Of a stretch of 64,000 nt of DNA, positions 25,641 to 34,038 are shown one piece after another. Location: NCBI RefSeq assembly GCF_042655435.1, contig NZ_JBHSMG010000001.1, positions 930,001 to 994,000 of the forward strand. The letters are read 5' to 3'. Source of the DNA: Lysinimonas soli. Lineage in GTDB: Bacteria > Actinomycetota > Actinomycetes > Actinomycetales > Microbacteriaceae. The notes beneath the pieces were generated by a model, which saw only the letters and a program-made list of their open reading frames with translations, was not told where the DNA came from and made no database searches. The first letter of the stretch is position 1. The number at the start of each line of letters is the position of its first letter. A program made the position numbers and the translations under genes.

Positions 25641-27383
25641 ATGAGCACCGCAACCGCACCCGCCAATCTGAGCCCGGCACCCACGACCACGTCGGCCGGC
25701 TCGAGCAAGGTCGAACGCAAGGGCAACGTCGTCGTCAAGTGGATCACGACGACCGACCACAAGACGATCGGCTATCTCTACCTGATCAGCTCGTTCATCT
25801 ACTTCTGCATCGGTGGCATCCTCGCCCTCGTGATCCGTGCCGAGCTGTTCACCCCCGGACTCGACGTCGTGGGCTCCAACGAGCAGTACAACCAGTTGTT
25901 CACGATGCACGGCACGATCATGCTGCTGCTGTTCGCGACCCCGCTCTTCGCAGGATTCGCGAACGTCGCGATGCCCCTGCAGATCGGGGCACCCGACGTG
26001 GCGTTCCCCCGCCTGAACGCCTTCGCCTACTGGCTCTATCTCTTCGGCGGCCTGGTCGCCGCAGGCGGATTCTTCACGCCGCAGGGCGCGGCCGCCTTCG
26101 GCTGGACCGCCTACGCGCCGCTCTCGAGCACGACGTTCACGCCGGGTCTCGGTGGCAACCTCTGGGTGTTCGGCCTCGCACTCGCCGGTTTCGGCACGAT
26201 CCTCGGTGCGGTCAACTTCATCACCACGATCATCACGATGCGCGCTCCCGGCATGACGATGTTCCGGATGCCGATCTTCACCTGGAACGTCCTGGTCACC
26301 TCGATCCTGGTGCTCGTCGCGTTCCCGGTTCTGGCCGTCGCACTCTTCGCCCTCGGTGCGGACCGGGTCTTCGGGTCGCACCTGCTGGATCCCGCCAACG
26401 GCGGCACGATCCTCTGGCAGCACATGTTCTGGTTCTTCGGGCACCCCGAGGTCTACATCATCGCGCTGCCGTTCTTCGGCATCGTGTCCGAGATCATCCC
26501 GGTGTTCAGCCGCAAGCCGATCTTCGGCTACAAGACCCTGATCTACGCGACGATCTCGATCGCCGCCCTGTCGGTGACGGTCTGGGCGCACCACATGTAC
26601 GTCACCGGATCGGTGCTGCTGCCGTTCTTCTCGCTCATGACGATGCTCATCGCCGTGCCCACCGGCGTGAAGATCTTCAACTGGATCGGCACGATGTGGC
26701 GCGGTTCGGTGACCTTCGAGACGCCGATGCTGTGGACGATCGGCTTCCTCATCACCTTCACCTTCGGCGGTCTCACCGGCGTCATCCTGGCGTCGCCGCC
26801 GCTCGACTTCCACGTGTCGGACTCGTACTTCGTCGTGGCGCACTTCCACTACGTGGTCTTCGGTACGGTCGTCTTCGCGATGTTCGCGGGCTTCTACTTC
26901 TGGTGGCCCAAGTGGACCGGCAAGATGCTCAACGAGCGGCTCGGCAAGATCCACTTCTGGCTGCTGTTCATCGGCTTCCACACGACGTTCTTGATCCAGC
27001 ACTGGCTCGGTGTGATCGGGATGCCGCGCCGCTACGCGAGCTACCTCCCGACCGACGGATTCACCTGGATGAACCAGCTGTCGACCATCGGCGCAGCGAT
27101 CCTGGGCGTGTCGATGCTGCCCTTCCTGATCAATGTGTATCTGACGGCGCGGCGGGCTCCCAAGGTCACCGTCGACGACCCGTGGGGCACCGCACGCTCG
27201 CTCGAGTGGGCGACCTCGTGCCCCCCGCCGCGACACAACTTCACCTCGATCCCGCGCATCCGCTCGGAGTCGCCGGCGTTCGACCTGCATCACCCCGAGG
27301 TGGGGATCCCGGTCGGGGTCGGAGCGCTCAAGGACGCCCCCGACGAGCCCGTGATCGATCAGACCACCGGAGAGGTGAGGTAG
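25641..27383 (+). CDS. ctaD: Cytochrome c oxidase subunit I
   Basis: Catalytic heme-copper subunit with heme a and the heme a3-CuB site, pumping protons while reducing O2 to water. It is 580 residues with twelve membrane helices. Ligand motifs are visible: MHGTIMLLLF (heme a), WFFGHPEVYI (CuB His and cross-linked Tyr), WAHHMYVTG (CuB His pair) and VAHFHYVVFG (heme a/a3 His). It begins 2 nt after ctaC. The ~35-residue cytoplasmic N-terminal tail before VKWITTTDHKTIG is family-typical. Confidence 0.97.
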   Translation: MSTATAPANLSPAPTTTSAGSSKVERKGNVVVKWITTTDHKTIGYLYLISSFIYFCIGGILALVIRAELFTPGLDVVGSNEQYNQLFTMHGTIMLLLFATPLFAGFANVAMPLQIGAPDVAFPRLNAFAYWLYLFGGLVAAGGFFTPQGAAAFGWTAYAPLSSTTFTPGLGGNLWVFGLALAGFGTILGAVNFITTIITMRAPGMTMFRMPIFTWNVLVTSILVLVAFPVLAVALFALGADRVFGSHLLDPANGGTILWQHMFWFFGHPEVYIIALPFFGIVSEIIPVFSRKPIFGYKTLIYATISIAALSVTVWAHHMYVTGSVLLPFFSLMTMLIAVPTGVKIFNWIGTMWRGSVTFETPMLWTIGFLITFTFGGLTGVILASPPLDFHVSDSYFVVAHFHYVVFGTVVFAMFAGFYFWWPKWTGKMLNERLGKIHFWLLFIGFHTTFLIQHWLGVIGMPRRYASYLPTDGFTWMNQLSTIGAAILGVSMLPFLINVYLTARRAPKVTVDDPWGTARSLEWATSCPPPRHNFTSIPRIRSESPAFDLHHPEVGIPVGVGALKDAPDEPVIDQTTGEVR

Positions 27384-27387
27384 GGCC

Positions 27388-27810
27388 GTGCGCACCAATA
27401 CGAATCTGTTCTGGATCCTCGGCGCGTTCTTCTGGTTGGGCGATCTCACCTACATCCTCTGGTCGCTGTTCTTCTCGGAGTTCGCGAAGGTCGAGTGGGT
27501 CGGCGCCATCGCGATGGGCCTGTCGGGAGTCTTCTCCTTCTTCATGGCCTTCTATCTCGGTCGCACCCATGCAGGCCAGGGGGGCGAGATCCCCGCTGAC
27601 CTGAACGACGCGAACATCGACGACGGCGACCCGGAGATGGGGCATTTCAGCCCGTGGAGCTGGTGGCCGTTCCTGCTGTCGTTCGCGCTGGCGCTGATGT
27701 TCCTGGGCCTCGCGGTCGGCGTCTGGATCACCTTCCTCGGTGCGCCGATCGTCATCGTGGCCCTGCTCGGGTGGTACTACGAGTACTACCGCGGCAACTT
27801 CGCCCGCTGA
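27388..27810 (+). CDS. ctaF: Actinobacterial cytochrome c oxidase subunit IV
   Basis: Small accessory subunit of the actinobacterial aa3 oxidase, 140 residues. It has two N-terminal membrane helices (LFWILGAFFWLGDLTYIL, WVGAIAMGLSGVFSFFMAF), a polar loop rich in Asp, then two more helices after the conserved FSPWSWWPF. It ends in YYEYYRGNFAR, a common end of the family. GTG start 4 nt after ctaD. In relatives this subunit is part of the bc1-aa3 supercomplex. Confidence 0.93.
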   Translation: MRTNTNLFWILGAFFWLGDLTYILWSLFFSEFAKVEWVGAIAMGLSGVFSFFMAFYLGRTHAGQGGEIPADLNDANIDDGDPEMGHFSPWSWWPFLLSFALALMFLGLAVGVWITFLGAPIVIVALLGWYYEYYRGNFAR

Positions 27811-27824
27811 GTCTCGACGACGCG

Positions 27825-28259
27825 ATGATCCGCGAAGCACGCGCCGGTGACGAGGACGGGCTCTTCGCCCTGGTCGGTCAGCTGGGTCACTCGTTTCCGC
27901 CGATCCGTGCGGCCTTCGACACGACGATCGCCGCTTACTTCGCGGGGCAGCACCCCAGCGTGTTGCTGTATGTCTCGCAGGGCGACGACGGCGTCCTGCA
28001 AGGCTACGCCCTCACGACGATCGTTCCGTTGCTGGCGACGAACGGTCCCTCCGCACAGCTCCAGGAGCTCGTCGTCGACGCGGCCGCTCGTGGTCTCGAC
28101 GTGGGCACCCAGTTGGTGCGCGCGGTCGAGGCCGAATGCGAACGACGCGGTGTCACTCAGCTGACGGTGGCCAGCCGGCGTGCCGGCGGCTTCTACGATC
28201 GTCTCGGTTTCCACGAGAGCGCCGAATACATGCGCCGCTTCTTCCCGACGTCGTCGTAG
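27825..28259 (+). CDS. GNAT-family N-acetyltransferase
   Basis: Predicted acetyl-CoA-dependent acyltransferase, 144 residues. The GNAT fold is seen in MIREARAGDEDGLFALVGQL, LQELVVDAAARGLDVGTQLVRAVEAE (motif A with a slightly degenerate R/Q-x-x-G-x-G/A loop, reading ARGLDVG) and the C-terminal GGFYDRLGFHESAEY. The ATG at 27825 lies 14 nt after ctaF. Substrate unknown; co-transcription with the oxidase genes looks likely from spacing, but a functional link is not implied. Confidence 0.85.
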   Translation: MIREARAGDEDGLFALVGQLGHSFPPIRAAFDTTIAAYFAGQHPSVLLYVSQGDDGVLQGYALTTIVPLLATNGPSAQLQELVVDAAARGLDVGTQLVRAVEAECERRGVTQLTVASRRAGGFYDRLGFHESAEYMRRFFPTSS

Positions 28260-28596
28260 TCGGTTCCGTCACATTCACGTCGACCCCGCGCGGCCTCCTA
28301 GGCTGGGCGCATGCCGTCGTCCGCCGTGGTCTCGATTGCGCCGGACGTCCCACCCTCGTCTGCGGTACGAGCGGAGTGGCGCGGGGCACCGAGACGACGC
28401 GCGGGAACTGATCCAGCGAGTCCTCGCACCGAGTCCGTCGTGATGCCCGTCGAGCGGCCGGATCCGGACTTCTCGGTGACATCACCGGGCAGCTCGCGGC
28501 GAGCGACGCTCTGCCGGAGTGTTCCGCGAAGCCAACCGCGGTCCCGACGTCTGGTTCGTCCGCGATCGTCAGCAACTCGAGCAGCGACCCCCGTTA
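28260..28596. other. Non-coding or decayed stretch after the acetyltransferase
   Basis: No convincing gene. Short open frames occur in all plus-strand frames and none has normal residue composition. Fragments with a protein-like look, such as DDARELIQRVLA (about 28393-28430) and VVMPVERPDPDFSVT (about 28438-28482), lie in different frames, which would suit a decayed gene, but I cannot identify a parent. A strong stem-loop follows at 28597. Confidence 0.3.
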
Positions 28597-28633
28597 ACGA
28601 CGAAACGCCCGGGTCGACCGGGCGTTTCGTCGT
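28597..28633. terminator. Bidirectional terminator between oxidase and bc1 operons
   Basis: A perfect 16-bp stem (28597-28612 with 28618-28633; ACGACGAAACGCCCGG and its complement) closes a 5-nt GTCGA loop. It lies 11 nt after the qcrB stop on the minus strand and downstream of the ctaCDF-GNAT genes on plus, so it can terminate both convergent operons. Confidence 0.8.
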
Positions 28634-28643
28634 GACAAGCGGG

Positions 28644-30287
28644 TCAGTGGCCTCCGTGATGCGACTGTTCGATCTCGGCGCGGGTGACCGGGGCGATGCG
28701 GTCCTGGAAGAACCATGACGACATCCGCGCCCGCAGCCGGGCCCGCAGCGTGATCACGCCGTCCTTGTTGGGACGGAGCATGAGCGGCTGGTAGTCGTCG
28801 AAGCTGACGAGCGTCCAGCGCTCGTAGTCGGACAACTGCTCGTGCACCTCGACGTACTCTCCACCGGGGAGGCGGACGATCCGTCCGGACTCGAAGCCGT
28901 GCAGGGCGATCTCGCGATCCTTCTTCTGCAGGGCGATGCAGATGCGCTTCGTGACGAAGTAGGCGATGAACGGCCCGAGGATCGCCATGGCCTGGACGGC
29001 GTGGATGACGCCCTCGATGGTGAGCCCGAAGTGCGTGGCGATCAGGTCGGAGCTGGCTGCCGCCCACAGGGCTGCGTAGAAGGTCACGCCGGCGGCGCCG
29101 ATCGCGGTGCGGGTCGCCGCATTGCGCGGCCGGTCGGCCATGTGATGCTCGCGCTGATCGCCGGTCACCCACGCCTCGATGAACGGGTAGATCGCGACGA
29201 CCACGAGGAACACAACGAGCACGAGAATCGGGATGATGATGTTCATCGAGACCGTGTACGGCCCGATCATGAACTCCCAGCCCGGCGGGATCAGTCGCAG
29301 GGCGCCGTCGGCGAATCCGATATACCAGTCCGGCTGGGTTCCCGCGGACACCGGGGAGGGGTCGTACGGCCCGTAGGTCCAGATCGGGTTGATCGTCACG
29401 AATGAGGCGGTCAGCATGATCACGCCGAAGATGATGAAGAAGAAGCCACCCGCCTTCGCCGCGAACACGGGCATGATCGGCACGCCGACCACGTTGCCCT
29501 CGGTGCGGCCGGGGCCGGCGAACTGGGTGTGCTTGTTGACGATCAGCAGCACCATGTGCACGCCGAGTGCGGCCACCAGGATGGCCGGCAGCAGCAGGAT
29601 GTGCAGGCTGTACAGCCGGCCGACGATCGCCTCGCCGGGGAACTCGCCGCCGAACAGCAGGTACGAGATCCAGGTGCCGACGACCGGGATGCCCTTCACC
29701 ATGCCGTCGATGATGCGAAGGCCGTTGCCCGAGAGCAGGTCGTCGGGGAGCGAGTAGCCCGTGAAGCCCTCGGCGAGCGCGAGCACGAAGAGCGTGAAGC
29801 CGATGAGCCAGTTGATCTCACGCGGCTTGCGGAACGCTCCGGTGAAGTAGATGCGCAGCATGTGCAGCCCGATGGACGCCACGAAGAGCAGTGCCGCCCA
29901 GTGATGCACCTGACGCAGCAGCAGCCCGCCACGGATGTCGAAGCTGATGTTGAGGGTCGACGACATCGCCGCCGACATCTGGATGCCCTTGAGCGGCGCA
30001 TAGGAGCCGTCGTAGGTGACGACCGCCATCGACGGCTGGAAGAAGAACGTCAGGAACGTGCCGCTGAGCAGAATCACGATGAAGCTGTACAGCGCGACTT
30101 CGCCGAGCATGAACGACCAGTGGTCCGGGAAGATCTTGCGGCCGAGCTCCTTGACGAGGCCCGACATGCTCGTGCGCTCGTCGATGTAGTTCGCCGCCCA
30201 GTTGGTGAACTTCATCCCGTTGCCCGGGGGGAGCTCGCTCTCGGTCGTGGCCGGGGCCGCGGCGGTGGCTGTGGTGTCGACGGTCAA
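28644..30287 (-). CDS. qcrB: Cytochrome bc1 complex cytochrome b subunit
   Basis: Quinol-oxidising b subunit of the bc1 complex, 547 residues, longer than the ~400 of most bacteria as in other actinobacteria, which carry a C-terminal extension. Motifs: VHHWAALLFVASIGLHMLRIYF (heme ligands), LFVLALAEGFTGYSLPDD, SLHILLLPAILVALGVH-like second His pair, and a Qo-site region near YGPYDPSP. The TTG at 30287 overlaps the qcrA stop (TTGA) and gives the expected N-terminus; the longer open frame would run into qcrA. Last gene of the ctaE-qcrCAB operon. Confidence 0.95.
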   Translation of the reverse strand: MTVDTTATAAAPATTESELPPGNGMKFTNWAANYIDERTSMSGLVKELGRKIFPDHWSFMLGEVALYSFIVILLSGTFLTFFFQPSMAVVTYDGSYAPLKGIQMSAAMSSTLNISFDIRGGLLLRQVHHWAALLFVASIGLHMLRIYFTGAFRKPREINWLIGFTLFVLALAEGFTGYSLPDDLLSGNGLRIIDGMVKGIPVVGTWISYLLFGGEFPGEAIVGRLYSLHILLLPAILVAALGVHMVLLIVNKHTQFAGPGRTEGNVVGVPIMPVFAAKAGGFFFIIFGVIMLTASFVTINPIWTYGPYDPSPVSAGTQPDWYIGFADGALRLIPPGWEFMIGPYTVSMNIIIPILVLVVFLVVVAIYPFIEAWVTGDQREHHMADRPRNAATRTAIGAAGVTFYAALWAAASSDLIATHFGLTIEGVIHAVQAMAILGPFIAYFVTKRICIALQKKDREIALHGFESGRIVRLPGGEYVEVHEQLSDYERWTLVSFDDYQPLMLRPNKDGVITLRARLRARMSSWFFQDRIAPVTRAEIEQSHHGGH

Positions 30288-31339
30288 TGTTCCCGCTCCC
30301 AGAAGCTCGGGCCGACGGGCTCGTGGAAGTCGCTCTGCGCGATCAGGTAGCCCTCGGAGTCGATGGTGATGGGCAGCTGCGGCAACGGACGCTTCGCCGG
30401 GCCGAAGATGACCTCGGCCTCGCGCGTGATGTCGAACTGCGACTGGTGGCAGGGGCACAGCAGGTGGTGGGTCTGCTGCTCGTAGAGAGCGACCGGGCAT
30501 CCGACGTGCGTGCAGATCTTGGAGTAGGCGACGATGCCCTGGTAGTTCCAGCTCTCGCGGCCCTTCGAGACGTGAAGGTCTTCGGGCTTGAGCCGCATGA
30601 GCAGCACGGCGGCCTTGGCCTTCTGCTCGAGCTTGTCTTCGAGTTCGTTGAGGCCGTCGGGGATGACGTGGAACACGGAACCCAGGGTGACCTCGGATGC
30701 TTTGATCGGGGTCCCGCTCGGGTCCTTCGTGAGCCGGGTGCCCTTCTTCCACATCGTGTGCTTCAGCAGATCGTTGGGGTCCGCGGCCGGCGCCAGATCG
30801 CGGAAGACCACGATGCCGGGCAGTGGGAAGAGCACGAGCGCGCCGATGAGCGAGTTGCGGATCAGCTTGCGGCGGGTGAAGCCCGACTCCTTGTTGCCGA
30901 GGTGGAACACCTCGATGGCCTTGGCCCGCGTCGCGTCGGAGCCGCGTGTGCCGTGCCGGTACTCGACGAGGTCGTGGCCCTCCATGAGCGACTTCGACCA
31001 GTGAACGGCGCCGAAGCCGATGCCGAACAGGCCGAGCGCGAGGCCCAGGCCGAGCAGGAAGGTGTTGGTGCGCACCGATCCGGTGTCGCCCGGCACGATC
31101 GGGAAGATGATGTACGCGGCGATCGCGAAGACGCTTCCGATGATGGAGGCGAAGAACATCAGGGCGACACGGCGCTCGTTGCCCTTGGCCTTCTTCGGGT
31201 CGAGATCGGAGACGCGCGGCCGGAAGGGCGGGAATCCGGGGTTCTCGACCCGGTCCGACGTCACGACGGCGGTGCCGGGAGAGACGCTCGCGTCGTACTT
31301 CTCGACATCGGTGCCGTGATCGGCGCCCTTGTCTGCCAT
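30284..31339 (-). CDS. qcrA: Cytochrome bc1 complex Rieske iron-sulfur subunit
   Basis: Rieske [2Fe-2S] protein that passes electrons from quinol to the diheme cytochrome c. The 351-residue protein has three N-terminal membrane helices, as in actinobacteria (LMFFASIIGSVFAIAAYIIF, FLLGLGLALGLFGIGFGAV and a third after RRKLIRN), not one as in proteobacteria. The cluster-binding motifs are CTHVGC and CPCHQS, with all Cys and His ligands present. The stop overlaps the qcrB start. Confidence 0.96.
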   Translation of the reverse strand: MADKGADHGTDVEKYDASVSPGTAVVTSDRVENPGFPPFRPRVSDLDPKKAKGNERRVALMFFASIIGSVFAIAAYIIFPIVPGDTGSVRTNTFLLGLGLALGLFGIGFGAVHWSKSLMEGHDLVEYRHGTRGSDATRAKAIEVFHLGNKESGFTRRKLIRNSLIGALVLFPLPGIVVFRDLAPAADPNDLLKHTMWKKGTRLTKDPSGTPIKASEVTLGSVFHVIPDGLNELEDKLEQKAKAAVLLMRLKPEDLHVSKGRESWNYQGIVAYSKICTHVGCPVALYEQQTHHLLCPCHQSQFDITREAEVIFGPAKRPLPQLPITIDSEGYLIAQSDFHEPVGPSFWEREH

Positions 31340-31394
31340 TGCTTTCCCTTCAGATGGTGCGTTGCGTCGCCGCGCACGGCGATCGGGCGTGAGG

Positions 31395-32204
31395 TCAGTT
31401 GGACTTCGCGGTCAGCCAGACGGTGATCGCGACCACCGAGCCGAGGGCGAAGATCCAGACGAACAAGCCCTCGGAAACCGGACCCAGGTTGCCGAGGTCG
31501 AGGCCACCCGGCGACGGGTGCTTGTCGAGGTACTTGAGGTAGCTGATGATGTTGGCCTTGTCGGCCGGCGTGATGTTCAGGTCGTTGAACACCGGCATGT
31601 TCTGCGGGCCGGTGACCATGGCCTCGTAGATGTGCTTGGCCGAGACGCCGGAGAGCGACGGGGCGTACTTGCCCTCGGTGAGGGCTCCGCCCGCGCCGGC
31701 CACGTTGTGGCACATGGCGCAGTTGATGCGGAACAGTTCGGCGCCGGAGGCGACATCCCCGTTGCCCTGGAGGTAGTCGGAGGCCGGAATCGCGGGGCCG
31801 GGGCCCAGCGAGGCGACATAGCTCGCGAGCGCCGCGATCTGTGAGTCGGTGAACTGCACCGGCTTCTGCTCGGCCTGCGGGCCCGATGCCGCGGCGGGCA
31901 TGCGGCCGGTGCCGACCTGGAAGTCGACGGATGCGGCACCGACTCCGACCAGGCTGGGCGCGACGCCCGATCCCTGGGCATTCAGTCCGTGGCAGCTCGC
32001 GCAGTTCGCGGCGAACAGCTTCTGGCCGTCGGCCACCAGGGAGGTGGTCTGAGACTGGGTCTCAGCGGTCGCGCTCGTGGTGAAGGCGGCGTAGGCGCCC
32101 CCGGTGGCCAGGAGTCCGATCACCAGCAGCGAGACGGAGGCGAGCGGCGAGCGACGTCCCGTGGCACGAGTCTTGCGGGGTGAGGGTGATGCGGGAGTCG
32201 CCAT
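31395..32204 (-). CDS. qcrC: Cytochrome bc1 complex diheme cytochrome c subunit
   Basis: Membrane-anchored diheme c-type cytochrome that replaces soluble cytochrome c and wires bc1 directly to the aa3 oxidase. The 269-residue protein has an N-terminal hydrophobic segment (PLASVSLLVIGLLATGGAYA), two CXXCH heme sites (CASCH near residue 64 and CAMCH near 163) and a C-terminal membrane helix (GLFVWIFALGSVVAITVWL). The two-heme architecture is diagnostic of actinobacteria. It lies between ctaE and qcrA. Confidence 0.95.
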   Translation of the reverse strand: MATPASPSPRKTRATGRRSPLASVSLLVIGLLATGGAYAAFTTSATAETQSQTTSLVADGQKLFAANCASCHGLNAQGSGVAPSLVGVGAASVDFQVGTGRMPAAASGPQAEQKPVQFTDSQIAALASYVASLGPGPAIPASDYLQGNGDVASGAELFRINCAMCHNVAGAGGALTEGKYAPSLSGVSAKHIYEAMVTGPQNMPVFNDLNITPADKANIISYLKYLDKHPSPGGLDLGNLGPVSEGLFVWIFALGSVVAITVWLTAKSN

Positions 32205-32262
32205 GTGCGGGGATTGATCCGTTCTGGGTGCCAGGTGTTGCGGGTTGCGAGTCGAGTTGCAG

Positions 32263-32898
32263 CTATCGCAGCACGTAGATGACGAGGAACAGGCCGATCC
32301 AGACCACGTCGACGAAGTGCCAGTAGTACGAGACGACGATCGCGGTCGTCGCCTCCTTGTGGGTGAAGGTCTTGACGGCGAAGATGCGACCGATGAGGAG
32401 CAGGAAGGCGATGAGGCCGCCCGTGACGTGCATGGCGTGGAAGCCGGTCGTGAGGTAGAACGCCGAGCCGTAGGAGTCGGTCGAGAACCCGACGTGCTCG
32501 CTGACGAGGGTCGCGTACTCGTAGATCTGGCCGGTGACGAACACGGCGCCGAGCGCGAACGTCAGGTAGAACCACTCGACGACGCCCCACTTCCAGAACT
32601 GGAGGAGCGTGCCGGTGCGGTGGCGCTGCAGGCGCTCGGCCGCGAAGACACCCCACTGGCAGGTGAACGACGACGACACGAGCACGAGAGTGTTGACCAA
32701 CGCATAGGGCACGTTCAGGTGAGCGGACTGCTCGACCCACAGCCCCGGCGAGGTGGACCGGAGGGTGAAGTACACCGCGAACAGGCCCGCGAAGAACATG
32801 ACCTCGCTGCCGAGCCAGACGATGACGCCGACCTGAACGACGTTGGGCCGATTAATGACCGCAGTGCCAGGACCGCTGCTAATGGAGGTGGAGGTCAC
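32263..32898 (-). CDS. ctaE: Cytochrome c oxidase subunit III
   Basis: Non-catalytic core subunit of the aa3 oxidase, 211 residues with five membrane helices. Motifs: WLGSEVMFFAGLFAVYFTLR, the loop after residue 100, FHAMHVTGGLIAFLLLI and the C-terminal SYYWHFVDVVWIGLFLVIYVLR. I place the start at GTG 32898 (MTSTSISSGPGTAVINR); the frame stays open much further into trpD but that part is a shadow. It leads the minus-strand qcrCAB operon and is divergent from trpD with a 66-bp gap, as in mycobacteria. Confidence 0.95.
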   Translation of the reverse strand: MTSTSISSGPGTAVINRPNVVQVGVIVWLGSEVMFFAGLFAVYFTLRSTSPGLWVEQSAHLNVPYALVNTLVLVSSSFTCQWGVFAAERLQRHRTGTLLQFWKWGVVEWFYLTFALGAVFVTGQIYEYATLVSEHVGFSTDSYGSAFYLTTGFHAMHVTGGLIAFLLLIGRIFAVKTFTHKEATTAIVVSYYWHFVDVVWIGLFLVIYVLR

Positions 32899-32964
32899 GA
32901 TCCCATTATGGTCGAAATCGCGCCCCGCTGATTCCCATCCGGGCGGGTCGCTACGATCGAGCCC

Positions 32965-34017
32965 ATGTCGACCGAACTGAGCTGGCCCGCGATCCTGACG
33001 CAACTGCTCGCGGGAGGTGATCTGTCGATCTCGGAGGCCTCCTGGGCGATGGAGGAGGTCATGGCCGGCCGCGCGACTCCGTCGCAGCTGGGCGGATTCC
33101 TCCTCGCCCTGCGGGCAAAGGGCGAGACCGTCGATGAGATCGTCGGGTTCCGGGATGCGGTGCTCGCGAACGCGCGGCCACTGACCGTCGATCCGATGGC
33201 GCTCGACATCGTGGGCACGGGCGGCGACCGGTTCGGAACCGTCAACGTCTCGACCATGTCGTCGATCGTCGCCGCGGCCGCCGGCGCGCGGGTCGTCAAG
33301 CACGGCAACCGGGCGGCGTCGTCGGCGGCGGGCTCCTCCGACGTGCTCGCGGAACTCGGAATCGACCTCGCCCTGCCCGCCGAGCGGGTCGCTGCCGTGC
33401 TCGACGAGGTGGGCATCACCTTCGCCTTCGCGGCCCTCTTCCACCCGGGGTTCAAGAACGCCGGGCCGACTCGGGCCGAGCTGGGCGTTCCGACCGTCTT
33501 CAACTTCCTCGGGCCCCTGTGCAACCCGGCCAGGCCCGAGGCGTCGGCGGTCGGCGTCGCGAGCCTCGACAAGGTCCCGCTGTTCGTCGGGGTCTTTCAG
33601 ACCCGCGGGGCCACGGCTCTGGTGTTCCGCGGCGACGATGGGCTCGACGAGCTGTCGACCACGGGTCACAGCCGCCTCTGGCAGGTGTCACGCGGCTCGG
33701 TGACCGAGCACGACCTCGACCCGGCGGATCTCGGCCTCGCGCGTGCCACGATCGACGACCTCCGCGGGGGAGACCCTGCGCACAACGCCGACATCGCGCG
33801 CCGGGTGTTCGCGGGAGAGAAAGGTGCCGTGCGCGACATCGTGCTGCTCAACACGGCCGCGGGGTTGGTCTCGTGGGAGCTCGCCCACGACCACGCGCGC
33901 AGCGAGGAGGACATCCGCTCGCGCTTCCGCGACAAGATCGCCGTCGCAGCGGAGACGATCGACTCGGGCGCCGCGTCGGAGAAACTCGACGCCTGGGTGG
34001 CCGCGACGCGGCGTTAG
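32965..34017 (+). CDS. trpD: Anthranilate phosphoribosyltransferase
   Basis: Second step of tryptophan synthesis: transfers phosphoribosyl from PRPP to anthranilate. The 350-residue protein shows the glycine-rich PRPP loop DIVGTGGDRFGTVNVST, the KHGNRAASSAAGSSDVLAELG segment, AALFHPGFKNAGPTRAELGVPTVFNFLGPL-type text (split here: FNFLGPLCNPARPEA) and DELSTTGHS. Other trp genes are absent from the window. The trpD-ctaE divergence is a conserved actinobacterial arrangement. Confidence 0.95.
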   Translation: MSTELSWPAILTQLLAGGDLSISEASWAMEEVMAGRATPSQLGGFLLALRAKGETVDEIVGFRDAVLANARPLTVDPMALDIVGTGGDRFGTVNVSTMSSIVAAAAGARVVKHGNRAASSAAGSSDVLAELGIDLALPAERVAAVLDEVGITFAFAALFHPGFKNAGPTRAELGVPTVFNFLGPLCNPARPEASAVGVASLDKVPLFVGVFQTRGATALVFRGDDGLDELSTTGHSRLWQVSRGSVTEHDLDPADLGLARATIDDLRGGDPAHNADIARRVFAGEKGAVRDIVLLNTAAGLVSWELAHDHARSEEDIRSRFRDKIAVAAETIDSGAASEKLDAWVAATRR

Positions 34018-34038
34018 CGACGGTGGGTCGAGAACCGC

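Noticed and set aside
28311..28718. 135-codon plus-strand frame between the acetyltransferase and qcrB
   Set aside because: Ser/Arg/Pro-rich composition, runs through the terminator hairpin and into qcrB; not a credible gene.
30288..30752. 155-codon N-terminal extension of qcrB
   Set aside because: Overlaps qcrA coding sequence in another frame; TTG 30287 with the TTGA overlap gives the normal start.
32899..33669. Long N-terminal extension of ctaE
   Set aside because: Lies opposite trpD, with shadow-type composition; family proteins start at the short N-terminus near 32898.
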